This document shows, piece by piece, positions 27,107 to 38,000 of a DNA stretch of 64,000 nt (within the stretch, counting starts at the first letter, position 1; every line of letters starts with the position of its first letter). Below the pieces are notes generated by a model. It ran no database searches, had not been told where the DNA came from, and saw nothing but the letters and a program-made list of their open reading frames with translations. Source of the DNA: JBBKWH01 sp037968855 (GTDB taxonomy: Bacteria > Pseudomonadota > Gammaproteobacteria > Pseudomonadales > Moraxellaceae); NCBI GenBank assembly GCA_037968855.1, contig JBBKWH010000014.1:1-64000 (forward strand). Reading direction: 5' to 3'. The translations under genes were made by a program, and so were the position numbers.

Positions 27107-28276
27107 TCAAAAGCGCGCATGTCCTTGTACACAATAGTGGTGAATCAATTGGTTTAACCACAAAATCATTGGCGACAGCGTAGAGATGGCCAGATATTCA
27201 TCCGGTTGATGGGCTTGCTCAATATTACCAGGGCCCAAAATCACCGTATCCATGCCCATTTGTCTAAAATACGGCGCTTCGGTACCAAAGGCGACTGCAC
27301 CCGCAGTGTGTCCAGTTAAGGCTTCTACTTTTTTTACAAAGATAGAATCGGCGGGTGTTTCGGCGGATGGCGAACCTTCGGTGGCTGGCTCGTATAATAC
27401 TTTGACGCCAAAGCGCTGGCCAATATCTGCCATTAGTCCACGAATATCGTCACGCAAAGCATCCATATCCATGCCGGGTAATGGTCTTAAGTCAAATTGA
27501 AGCTCACATAATCCACAGATTCGGTTGGGATTATCACCACCATGAATACAGCCTAAATTCAATGTGGGATAAGGCACTGGAAATAACGGCTGCTGAATTT
27601 GCTTGAGTTGTTCGCGAAAGGCCATCAAACGACTGGTCACTTCGTGCATCGCATCAATAGCGTTGCTACCCAAGGCGGGGTCGCTAGAATGCCCTGCCTG
27701 TCCTGTAATCAGAATACGCTCAAGCATCACGCCTTTATGCAGGCGCGCAGGCTTCATGTTGGTTGGCTCGCCAATCACTGCAAACCGTCCTCCAATTGGG
27801 TTCGCTGCATCGACCAATGCCTTGGCACCCGCCATGGAGGTTTCTTCATCGCAGGTGGCAATGACGATCAGTGGGGCACGAAAAGGCGTTTTGGCAAATG
27901 ATGCAACGGCTTCTAAAATTAAGGCAAAAAAGCCTTTCATATCAGCCATACCCAAGCCATACAGCTTGCCATCACGTTCCACCATCTCAAATGGATTGCT
28001 CTGCCATAGCTCTGGATCACAAGGAACGGTGTCGGAGTGACCTGCCAAAACCAATCCACCGCCAGCCGTCGGATCTGTACCGGCACGGACTGCAATTAAA
28101 TTGGCTTTACCCTCACTGACCGGCATGATCGAACAGTCAAACCCAGCCTGTTCGAACCACTCGGCCAAGCGCTCAATGACTGGCAAATTTGACATATCCT
28201 GCTCAGGATTAGTGCAGGTAATGCTGGGCAGTGCCGTCAATTCGGCCAACTGTTGGCGTAATCGAGGTCGAAGCAT
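27107..28276 (-). CDS. argE: N-acetylornithine deacetylase
   Basis: Zinc metallopeptidase-like enzyme (M20 family) that removes acetate from N-acetylornithine in arginine synthesis. The 389-residue protein has the metal-site segments LVLAGHSDTVPCD, GLGMADMKGFFAL, CDEETSMAGAKAL and GEPTN, plus the late histidine in LGPGNIEQAHQPDEYL. The ATG at 28276 has AGGTGG upstream; the longer frame to 28327 adds an unlike tail. It lies 80 bp upstream of argA on the same strand, so the two may form an operon that carries out the first and fifth steps of the pathway. Confidence 0.93.
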   Translation of the reverse strand: MLRPRLRQQLAELTALPSITCTNPEQDMSNLPVIERLAEWFEQAGFDCSIMPVSEGKANLIAVRAGTDPTAGGGLVLAGHSDTVPCDPELWQSNPFEMVERDGKLYGLGMADMKGFFALILEAVASFAKTPFRAPLIVIATCDEETSMAGAKALVDAANPIGGRFAVIGEPTNMKPARLHKGVMLERILITGQAGHSSDPALGSNAIDAMHEVTSRLMAFREQLKQIQQPLFPVPYPTLNLGCIHGGDNPNRICGLCELQFDLRPLPGMDMDALRDDIRGLMADIGQRFGVKVLYEPATEGSPSAETPADSIFVKKVEALTGHTAGAVAFGTEAPYFRQMGMDTVILGPGNIEQAHQPDEYLAISTLSPMILWLNQLIHHYCVQGHARF

Positions 28277-28754
28277 AGGCCAATTCCACCTGTTTATAAA
28301 AAGCAAAAATAAGAAGCAGATCTCCACAATTCAAGATATCTGTTCACAAACGTCAAGTTGTCATGATCACAATTGAGAATAGCAAGCATGGCTGAGAAGT
28401 GGCTGGAAAATCTGGTGAGATTTACATTTTAGGTGGCGGAATTGATGCACTATCCGAGACTCACTACCGCTTGTCCGTCCTACTATTTGTTAAATTAGGT
28501 GAACGTGGCATTTTTCACCGTACAAGATAAAGGGGAACGGTGGAGTGTCTTGGGGACGACACAAAGTCTGGTTGTCTTGGTGATGTTTTTGCCACGAAAA
28601 CCAACTTAACCGCAAAGCAAGTGTGATCCAATGCAAGATGTCTATCTCAACACGATTGCCATTTTGCCCACGATCAAGCCATGTAGGTTTTTTGTCCACT
28701 TTGTGGATAACAGCTTGGCTTGGTTTGAACCAGTTCCGTAGTGGAGATTTAGCC
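28277..28754. other. 478-bp intergenic region before the DUF11 cluster
   Basis: Lies between divergent argE and the first DUF11 gene and should carry both promoters. It has a GGTGAA/TTCACC inverted repeat near 28498-28519. An exact DnaA box (TGTGGATAA, 28702-28710) faces a near match TTGTCCACT (28692-28700). A TGGTTTGAACCA hairpin lies just before the start region. I looked for a c-di-GMP riboswitch because of a GACG...CAAAG pattern near 28556-28570, but the required helices do not form. No gene is evident. Confidence 0.45.
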
Positions 28755-29228
28755 TTGAAACGTTTCCTTGTTCCTCTGTTGTTGTCCGTCTCTAGTGTTG
28801 TGATGGTTGCGCCTGCATTTGCTGAAACAGCAGCCCAACCCGTCAGTATTGAGCTCAAAGCACTGCGTATCTCTATCGAAAACGGTAAAGAAAAAGCAGC
28901 TGAAGCCAAGCAAGCTCGTCCTGGAGACATGATCGAATATCGCGCGGCCTACACCAATACAAGCAAGTCAGTTGTAAAAGGTTTGGTCGCCACACTGCCA
29001 ATTCCGGCAGATATGCAGTATACCGGCGTAGCTTCGCCGGTCGGTGCCGAGGCAAGTACAGATGGTAAGTCGTTTGCCGCCATTCCGCTGGTCCGTCAAG
29101 TTGGCGGCAAGGCAGTCGAGGTTCCATTGTCAGAGTACCGCGCGTTGCGCTGGCGTGTTGCAAGTTTACCGGTTGGTAAATCTGTAGTTGTCAGTGCTCG
29201 TGCACGCGTCAATGGCATTAGCCAGTAA
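28755..29228 (+). CDS. small exported DUF11-type protein
   Basis: A 157-residue exported protein with one immunoglobulin-like domain of the DUF11 kind. The start is a TTG at 28755, chosen because GTGGAG lies 8 bases upstream and it begins a clean signal peptide (LKRFLVPLLLSVSSVVMV, cleaved near AFAETA). The mature part has PGDMIEYRAAYTNTSKSVV, LVATLPIPADMQYTG and ALRWRVASLPVGKSVVVSAR, the pattern of a single DUF11 repeat. It is the first gene of a four-gene plus-strand cluster and probably a periplasmic or surface partner of the large proteins downstream. Function unknown. Confidence 0.7.
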   Translation: MKRFLVPLLLSVSSVVMVAPAFAETAAQPVSIELKALRISIENGKEKAAEAKQARPGDMIEYRAAYTNTSKSVVKGLVATLPIPADMQYTGVASPVGAEASTDGKSFAAIPLVRQVGGKAVEVPLSEYRALRWRVASLPVGKSVVVSARARVNGISQ

Positions 29229-29286
29229 GTCACATCATCGTTGTTTTTCTCAATTGTTTTATCAAGCTTGAAAGGGGAGTCACTTC

Positions 29287-31956
29287 ATGCTTAAACCATC
29301 ACAACCTCGTCTGAACCAACTGGCATCAGCAATTGCTATCGTCCTTGGCGGTGCAAGCTTCATGTCCGTTGCTCATGCAGCAGCACCGACTGCTGGCGTG
29401 AACATCAGCAACATTGCAAGCGCAAGCTATACCGATGCAGGCGGCAAGAACCAAAACGTCACCTCAAACGAAGTCAAGACTACTGTTCTTCAAGTAGCCA
29501 GCTTCACATTGGTTGCTGATCGTTCCACAACTTCTAACCCGAATGGTCAAGTGTCGCTCAGCCACACATTGACCAACACTGGTAACGGTACCGACAGCTT
29601 CAAAATTGATATTGCCAACGTTGCTGCTGGCGATGATTTTGACTTTGCCGCACCAAAAGTCTATCTAGATGCCAACGGTGATGGTGTTCCAGATAACACC
29701 ACTAACCTCAATGGCACAAACATTTCACTGCCAGCTGGTGGATCAACTGGTTTGATCGTGGTTGCAACCACACCAAACTCGTCAACCAATGCTCAGACTG
29801 GTAAATTGACCATCACTGCAACCAGTACTTTTGATATTGCAGCAGGCACACCACTGCCTGTGACCAATACCGACACTGTTACTGTTACTGGTAACGCTGT
29901 TGTAAAAGTCACCAAAAGTGCAAGTGTTGCAACTGCCGCTGCTGGTAGCCAAGTCGAATACACCTTGACCTACAGCAACATCGGTAACACCGCAGCAACA
30001 GACGTTGCCGTAACTGACGTATTGCCAGCTAACGTGACCTATGTACCGACTTCAGGTATTGCTAACGGTGTTGGCTTGACTGATGGTGCTGGTGATGATG
30101 CATTTACTTATGACGCAGCCACCCGTACAGTCACGTTTACTGCCGCAACGCTTGCAGCAAACACCACTGGTAGCGTCAAGTTTAAAGTCACCGTGAATAG
30201 TGCTGCACCTGCAGGCGCGATCAACAACACTGCAAACTTCGTTTACGATCCAGATGGTGCGGGTACAACACCTGTCACTACTCCTGAGCCAACCAATACC
30301 AGTACCGTAACCGTTGCGGCGACTTATGTTGGTTCAATCAACGACTCGTCAACTGACAACTATGCAGATGCTGCCAAAGATCCTGCTGATACTGCCAAAG
30401 ATGACTTGATCGAAGTTGCGACCGTGAATCAAGGGTCAACTGCAACCTTCGAAACTTACGTCTGGAACAACGGCAACGTTGCTGAAGCCTTTAACCTGAC
30501 TGTCAACAAAGCAGCATTGCCAGCAGGCGCAACCGTTAGCTTGTTTAAAGCCGATGGCGTGACGCCGCTGACCAGCACCAACGCTGACACGATTCCAGAT
30601 ACTGGCCCAATCGCTGTTGGTGCATCGCAAAAAATCGTGGTTAAAGTGACATTGCCAAACACCTTTGGTGGTGTGGCTGGTCCAGACAACCTAGACACAA
30701 TCATTACCTCAACACCAGTTGATGGTGGTGTGGTTGATACCGTGACGCTGCGTATTGTTGACGTTGTTGCGGCAACCGTTGACTTGACCAACGGCAATGG
30801 CGGCGGTACAGGTCCTTATGACCCAGCAACCCCAGTTGATGCAGCAACCACCGAAGCTGGCCAGCCGTATAGCTTCCCTGTCGCTGTCACCAACAATGGT
30901 ACATCGCCAGACAACTTCAACCTAAGCGCAACTGTGCCTCCAAATTGGACCGTCACCTTCTACGAAGCTGACGACACCACCGGCGTTTGCTCAAGCACTG
31001 TTGTCACTAACTCCGGCAGCATTGCCGCAGGCGCGACCAACAAGTTGTGTGCTGTAGTAACACCACCAGCCAACGCACTGCCAGGCACATCTGATGTTGT
31101 CATCACCGCCGCATCTCCTGCGACTGGCCTGACTGACAGCATGAAAGACACCTTGACTGTTGACGAAAATCGCAACCTGATTTTCACAGCGGATCAAACC
31201 GGTCAGGTTGCACCTGGTGGTACTGTGCTTTACACCCACACACTGACCAACACTGGTAACGTCACCGAAGGTGATGATGCTGGCGAACTACTGGTCAACG
31301 TGTCACTGCCACAAAATGGCTTTAACACCACCCTGTATGTTGATCTGAACAACGATGGTATTGCTGATCCAAACGAACTGGTTGCGGTTGATCCAACAAC
31401 TGGTAATGCCGATCTTCAATCTGTACTCGCTGGCTCTAATGGCGGTGCAGGCCTGCAACCTGGCGAAGTAGTCAAAGTGTTGGTTAAAGTTGAAGCACCA
31501 GCCGGTGCAACAGCAGGCCAACAAGAAGTCACCACTGTGACGTTGACCCCAACAGGTACTGTGAATGGCGAAGCCGCACCAGCTCCATTGGCGGTTACTG
31601 ATACCTCTACTGTCACCGATGGTCAGATCCGTTTGGTCAAAACCCAAGCGCTTGATGCAGACTGTAGTGGTGCAGAAGATGGTGCAGGCTTCTCTAGCAA
31701 CACTATCTCTGCCAAACCAGGTGCTTGTGTGATTTATCGCATCGTCGCCACCAACGAAGGTAATGCGCCTGTTACCAACGTTGTGATCAACGACGCTGTG
31801 CCTGCGTTTACAACCTTGTTCAACAACCCAGCTGTCTCGAACGATACAACCACAGGTACTGTGTCGTCGACTGCAACCAGCGTCACCAACACTGTTGGTA
31901 CCATGGGTGCGACCACCACAGCGAACCTGTTGTTCTCGGTCAAAATTGATCAATAA
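29287..31956 (+). CDS. large exported DUF11 repeat protein A
   Basis: An 889-residue exported protein built of DUF11-type immunoglobulin-like repeats. Order: signal peptide (about 1-32); a conserved N-terminal module (NIASASYTDAGGKNQNV, SNEVKTTVLQV); several repeats with HTLTNTGN-type motifs; and a C-terminal module from about residue 780 starting IRLVKTQALDADCSG. Acidic loops DANGDGVPD and DLNNDGIAD look calcium-binding. Cysteines occur in two pairs. A strong site, AAGGGGAG, precedes the ATG, and the codon use appears strongly biased, suggesting high expression. Surface or envelope location is inferred; no sorting signal of a known type is seen. Confidence 0.8.
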   Translation: MLKPSQPRLNQLASAIAIVLGGASFMSVAHAAAPTAGVNISNIASASYTDAGGKNQNVTSNEVKTTVLQVASFTLVADRSTTSNPNGQVSLSHTLTNTGNGTDSFKIDIANVAAGDDFDFAAPKVYLDANGDGVPDNTTNLNGTNISLPAGGSTGLIVVATTPNSSTNAQTGKLTITATSTFDIAAGTPLPVTNTDTVTVTGNAVVKVTKSASVATAAAGSQVEYTLTYSNIGNTAATDVAVTDVLPANVTYVPTSGIANGVGLTDGAGDDAFTYDAATRTVTFTAATLAANTTGSVKFKVTVNSAAPAGAINNTANFVYDPDGAGTTPVTTPEPTNTSTVTVAATYVGSINDSSTDNYADAAKDPADTAKDDLIEVATVNQGSTATFETYVWNNGNVAEAFNLTVNKAALPAGATVSLFKADGVTPLTSTNADTIPDTGPIAVGASQKIVVKVTLPNTFGGVAGPDNLDTIITSTPVDGGVVDTVTLRIVDVVAATVDLTNGNGGGTGPYDPATPVDAATTEAGQPYSFPVAVTNNGTSPDNFNLSATVPPNWTVTFYEADDTTGVCSSTVVTNSGSIAAGATNKLCAVVTPPANALPGTSDVVITAASPATGLTDSMKDTLTVDENRNLIFTADQTGQVAPGGTVLYTHTLTNTGNVTEGDDAGELLVNVSLPQNGFNTTLYVDLNNDGIADPNELVAVDPTTGNADLQSVLAGSNGGAGLQPGEVVKVLVKVEAPAGATAGQQEVTTVTLTPTGTVNGEAAPAPLAVTDTSTVTDGQIRLVKTQALDADCSGAEDGAGFSSNTISAKPGACVIYRIVATNEGNAPVTNVVINDAVPAFTTLFNNPAVSNDTTTGTVSSTATSVTNTVGTMGATTTANLLFSVKIDQ

Positions 31957-31979
31957 GCGTTAATTTGATTAGACCATCG

Positions 31980-32034
31980 TCAGAAGGCCATATGGCCTTC
32001 TGATTATGCAGGCTGCCTTTGCGCTGCCTGCATT
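31980..32034 (+). repeat. two tandem hairpins between DUF11 genes
   Basis: A perfect 24-bp palindrome at 31980-32003 (half CAGAAGGCCATA) is followed by a second hairpin, TGCAGGC with GCCTGCA, at about 32008-32033. Neither has a long T-run. They fill half of the 117-bp gap between protein A and the 1992-residue gene. They could be a partial terminator or an mRNA-stability element that lowers expression of the downstream genes. Confidence 0.6.
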
Positions 32035-32073
32035 TTCACCCTACTCAATTCCATACATATAGGTTGAGCCGAG

Positions 32074-35000
32074 TTGCAAAATTCCACCAGAAGCGTTCGG
32101 GTTAAAGCGACATTCGTGATGAATGCGTTGGCTGCATCCGTGCTATTGGCACAGCATGCACATGCTGTGACGCCTGCTGCTCCTACTGCTGGCAATTTTA
32201 TCAATAATACGGCTATCGCCTCTTATGTCGATAATGACGGACTAGGCAAAAGCCTTAGCTCCAACACAGTTGCTGTACAAGTCGCAGCGCTGTACGCCAT
32301 TGATTTAAGCCAAGCCGCCACTCAACAAGTTGAGTCTGGCGCATCAGTCACATGGCTCAATACGCTGAGTAATTTAAGTAATGCCACTGCAACTGTCGAT
32401 GTCAGTAGTATCGTTCCTTCGACGCTGAGCAATGTGCAGTTTTATCTTGATCTCAATGGCAATGGTCAAATTGATGCCAATGAGACGCCAATTACTGGTT
32501 CAATTACCCTCGACAGAGAGCAAACAGTCCAACTGATTGTTCGGGCAGATACCAGTACCAGTTTAAATGCGGGTCAGCAGGTGGATTTGCCGCTGACAGC
32601 AACTGTTTCTGAAGATTCGACGGTTAAAAAAACAGCAACAGATAGTTTAATTGCGATTATCCCAGAATTGATTGCCATCAAAACTGTTGATAAAGCCGAC
32701 ATTGATCCAAGTAATGTGACAGGTGTTGTTGAGCTAACCTATCAATTAAGTGTTGAGAATCGCTCAAGCATTGCTGTACGACCAATTGATGTGTCAATTG
32801 ATGGTGTTAATCAGCAAGTGGTGCTGATCAAAGATGCACTCCCACCCAATACCACCTATGTAGATGCAACGGCCAATAATCCAGATGCACTCGTGGTTTA
32901 TAAAACGGGTGTGGATAGTTATACCATCCAACAGCCTGCAAATAAGACAAGCATCAATGAGCTGTATGTTGCTTATCAAAATGGGATTGCAGCCAATAAA
33001 ACAGAAACTGTCAATTTAAAGCTATCGATGAATGCGGGTGTCACAGCCACCACACTCAGCAATATTTTTAATGTTGAATATAGCAATGCAACCGGTACAA
33101 AGCAGACCCGTGTCTCAAATGCTGCCGAAACCAATGTGACCGGTGGTGCGGGGATTCAAACCACCAACTCTGGTTTTAACACACCCGTCTCTACTGGTAG
33201 TGTGAATAAGCCACTGTATATTGCGGTTGATTCCGCTGCCTGTAATATTGACCGTGAAGTCCGCGATCAAATTTTGATTGAAGTGATCTCGCCAGAAACA
33301 GGGGACATCGTCACAGTTGTGGCGCTAGAAACTTCAGCAAATAGTGGTCGTTATCAGGTTGAATTACCCACACAAAATAGCGCCACCAAGATTGCCGATG
33401 AGATCTTGCAAACCATTCGTGGTGATCAAGTTTCGGTGACGCTCACCAGTTGTGCAGACAGTGCCGGACAGCCGACCACACCACAGTCCAATATTAATAC
33501 CACGGTCTATATCGATCCTTATGGGACCGTATTTGACTCGCAAACCAATCAGCCCATTGTAGGCGCACGTGTTGTCTTGTTAGATAGCGCAGGCCAACCA
33601 TTGACAGGTTTGATTGGTGATGATGGCAATCCTGTCAGCTCAACACAGGTTTCTGCTGCTGATGGGACATTTAGCTATCCCTTGCTCAATCCAGGGAGCT
33701 ACAAGCTCACCATTGAAAGTAGTTCGATTGACGGCTTTGTTTTTCCAAGTAGTAAATCGTCTTTTGATCCAGCACTCTGGAATATTAATACAACAGGTTC
33801 GTTTGGTCAGACCTTTGTATTATCGGGCACAGCGCAGCCAGTTAGCTTCGATTTGCCGGTAGATCCAGTCGCTAAATCCTCAGCATTGTCTGTGACCAAA
33901 GTGGCTAGTGTGAGCAGCGCCGAGATTGGTGATTTTGTTGATTACACCGTCACGGTTACCCACTCAGGCAATGGGACGTCTCCTGACGTCAATATGCAAG
34001 ATACGCTACCGCGTGGTTTTGTGTATGTGTCTGGCTCCATGCGTGTGGATGGCAAAAAAGTTGCAGATCCTGATGGTGGCAAAGGCCCTTATCTCAAGCT
34101 TGGTCTCGGCAATATGTCGACCACCAACGCGCATAAGGTTCAATACCGTGTTTATATTGGTCCAAATTCGCTGAATGGCACGGGGATTAACCGAGTCACA
34201 GCCAAAGACAGCAATAATATTTCGTCGTTAGAAGCCAGTGCTAAGGTTACCGTATCGCCCGGTGTACTGATGAGTGATGCCTTCATCATTGGTAAGGTCT
34301 ACACTGACTGCAACCGTAATGGTATGCAGGATGCAGGCGAGCATGGCGTACCGGGTGTGCGACTGTATCTAGAAGATGGCAGCTTTGTTGTGACTGACAG
34401 CGAAGGCAAGTACGATTTTTATGGTGTGTCGGCCAAGACCCACGTCTTAAAACTAGATCGCACCACGTTGCCATCTGGTGTTGAGTTGGTCGAGCAAGGC
34501 AATCGTAATGCTGGCGATCCGGGCAGTCGCTTTGTCGATCTAAAATATGGCGAGCTGCATCGGGCAGATTTTGCCATGACAGATGGTTCGTCCACTTGTA
34601 GTGATGGTTTAGCCAAACAAATTACTGAGCGCCAAAAGCTAGTTGGTGATCAAAATACTGATATTGAGCGTGTGCTTCGTGCAGACCTCACACTTGATCC
34701 AAATTACAGCTTAGGCGACGTTCGTAGCATGCCATCGAGCGGCTGCATCAGTGCAAACGGTATTAATAGCAACTGTAATGTTGCGATGCCTGCGAGTGAT
34801 AAGCGTATTGCAGCGGTGACTCAGCCAACCGTTGAGCGTATCAAAGCACCTGAGACCATTGATCTAGAGTCGGCGCTAAAAACAGCAACCAACAACAAGT
34901 TGGAAGTGCTGAACCTAAAAGATCAGCAAGTATTGCCCTATCCGCAGGCCAATGTACAGATCAAGGCCGTTGCGGGGACCAGCATTGAACTACGTGTGAA

Positions 35001-38000
35001 TGACAAATTAGTCAGCGATAGCCGAATTGGCAAAAAAGCCATTTTGGCTGATCGACAAGTGGCTGGTTTTGACTACATTGGTGTGAATTTAAACGAAGGC
35101 AAAAACCTTGTTGAAGTCCGCCAAATCGATAGCATGGGTATCGAACGTGGTCGCCAGACCTTAAGCATTATCGCTCCTGGCAAAATGAACAATGTGGTGC
35201 TCAGAACTGATCAAAATGTACTTGAGGCCAATGGCCGCAACGTCATGAATGTGATTGTGAGCATTGTTGATAAAGCCGGTGTGCCAGTTGCAAGTCGTAC
35301 ACCTATTACCTTAGATAGTAATATCGGTCGTATTCAGTTGGAAGATTTGGATCCGACCAAGCCGGGCGTTCAACAGTTTATTGAAGGCGGTCAATTGCTG
35401 GTGCCAGTGTTGTCCTCTAAAGAAGCTGGCGAAGGACAGTTGATGGTGAGTAGCGGTACATTCCGAGCGGCTCAACCGATTCGCTTTGTGCCCGAACTGC
35501 GTCCAATGATTGCCTCAGGTATTGTTGAGGGTGGCATTTCCCTGCGTTCTTTTGATCCAGGTGCATTGTCTAAGGTATCGCGTGATGATGGCTTTGAACA
35601 AGAGCTTAACGAATTGTCAGACGGTGGCGACGGCAAATTGGGCACCAATGGTCGTGCAGCTTTCTTCTTAAAAGGAAAGGTCAAAGGCGAATACCTGTTG
35701 ACCATGGCTTACGACTCGGACAAAGACAAAGATCAACGCTTGTTCCGTGATATTCGTCCAGATGAATATTATCCAGTCTATGGTGACTCGGCTGCCAAAG
35801 GCTTTGATGCACAATCGACCAGCAAGCTATATGTACGCGTTGATAAAGGTCGCTCGTATGCCATGTATGGCGACTTTGTCACACGGGTAGAAAGTGATGA
35901 AGGTTTATCTTTGGGTCAGTACAGCCGTTCGTTGACGGGTGCACGTGTTCACCACGAAAACAACCGTCTCAATGTGACTGGCTTTGCCTCACGCACCAAT
36001 TCGCGTCAAATCGTGACAGAAACTCGCGGCAAGGGAATTTCTGGTCCATATAGCTTGGGCAATGTCTCTGTTGATGATCTAGTGACCAACAGTGAAAAAG
36101 TTGAAGTACTCGTACGTGACCGTGACAATCCGGGTTTGATTATCTCTCGTCAAACGTTGGCTCGCTTTAGTGATTACGAAATTGATTCACTGACCAATAC
36201 GTTGTATCTCAAAGATCCGATCTCAAGCATTGATGGTGACTTTAATCCAAAGTCATTGCGGATCACCATCGAGGCAGATGAGGGTGGAGAAAACTATAAC
36301 GTAGGTGGTGTTGCAGGCCGTGTGCGTGTCACTGATCAAGTTAATATTGGTGGCTCCTATACCAAAAGCGATGATCCTGCGGATCAACAAGAAATTGCCA
36401 GCGTCAACGTGGTGGCTAAGCTGTCCGATCGGGTCAAGCTGATCACCGAGGTTGCACGCAGTGACTCGTCGGCAAGTGCAAGCAATAGCTTGTTTACACC
36501 AAACGTTGCTGCAGACCCAACTGGAACGCTGTCTGGTAATGCTGCTCGTGTCGAACTGAGTTATGCCACCGATGCCGTTGAGGCTCGGGTTTACCATAAT
36601 CAGGCCGATACTGAGTTTTATAACCCAGCATCACCGATTTCGTCAGGCCGTAAAGAAAGCGGAATTCGGGTGCAAGCGCGTATTCCACAAGTCGGTTTGG
36701 CAAAGGTCGAAGCGATTCGTACCGAAGACATTGCCAACAATGGTGTGCGCGATGGGTTGTCTGCCAGTGTTGAGCGTGCCATTAATCAGTATCTCGCTTT
36801 AGAGGTCGGTGCTCGTTTTTACGAAGAAACCACAGCAGCCGCATCAGATAGTTCGGTTGCAGCCAATACGCCGTATAAAGGTACAACCGTTCGTGCCAAG
36901 CTAAATGCCATTTTGCCGTGGGTACAAGGTGCAAGTACCTTTATTGAGTATGAGCAAGACGTCTCTGATGCGGATCGTAAGGTCTTGGCTTTAGGTGGTA
37001 GTTATCAGTTGGGCAACAATGGCCGTGTTTATGCGCGTCATGAGTTAGTCTCAAGTATCAGTGGCTTGTATGGTTTAAACGATACCACCGAACGTAATTC
37101 GACCATTGTGGGTGTTGATAGCAACTACATGAAAGACGGTACAGTCTTTAGCGAATACCGCTTGCGCGACGGCATCAGTGCTCGTGAAGCAGAGGCAGCA
37201 CTGGGTCTGCGTAATCGCTGGAGCTTGGGTAAGGGTATCCGTCTCAACACCAGCTTTGAACGGATTGAGTCGCTGGAAGGCACAGATACCTCATCTGATG
37301 CAACCGCTGTGTCATTGGGATTAGAGTATTTGACTAATCCATTGTGGAAAGGCGTAGCCAAGTTAGAAATGCGTTGGGCGGACCAGTCAGATACGTTGAT
37401 CAATACTTTGGGCGCTGCGTATAAAGCCACTGATGATATGACCTTGTTGGCCAAAAACGTTTATAACAAAGTGGACAACAAAAGCTCTGGCGATCGTTTG
37501 ATTGATCGTTTCCAGATTGGTACAGCGTATCGTCCGCAAGATAACAACCGTTTTGACGCATTGGCAAAACTGGAATATCGCTATGACGACAACCAAACAT
37601 CGCTAACTGGTACCACACGTGAAGCTTTAATTGCTTCGGTGCATACTAACTACCATCCTGCTCGCCGTTTGACCTTGTCTAGCCAATATGCAGCCAAGTA
37701 TGTTCAGCAAGATATGGAAGGTCTGAGCACTGATGGCATCACCCAATTGGTTAGCGGTCGAGTAATTTATGACATCAATGAGCGTTGGGATGCGAGCCTA
37801 AATGGTGGCGCAATGTGGAGCAATGTCAGCGCTGGCACACGCTATTTGGTTGGTGCGGAAGTGGGCTATTTGTTGACCGCAAACTTGTGGCTCTCTGGTG
37901 GCTATAATTTTGTCACCTATCAGGATGAAGATCTGGTCGATAGCGACGCCACCGTCAAAGGTGCTTATATGCGTCTACGCTTTAAGTTTGACGAAGATCT

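Noticed and set aside
28540..28625. Possible c-di-GMP (GEMM) riboswitch
   Set aside because: Fragments such as GACG...CAAAG and CGCAAAGC are present, but the paired helices and tetraloop receptor do not form around them.
28490..28930. 146-residue minus-strand frame before the DUF11 cluster
   Set aside because: It overlaps the start of the small DUF11 gene on the other strand, lacks a start site and resembles no family.
31303..31953. 216-residue frame antisense to DUF11 protein A
   Set aside because: It is a by-product of the low stop-codon content of the strongly biased gene on the other strand; no signal or domain is seen.
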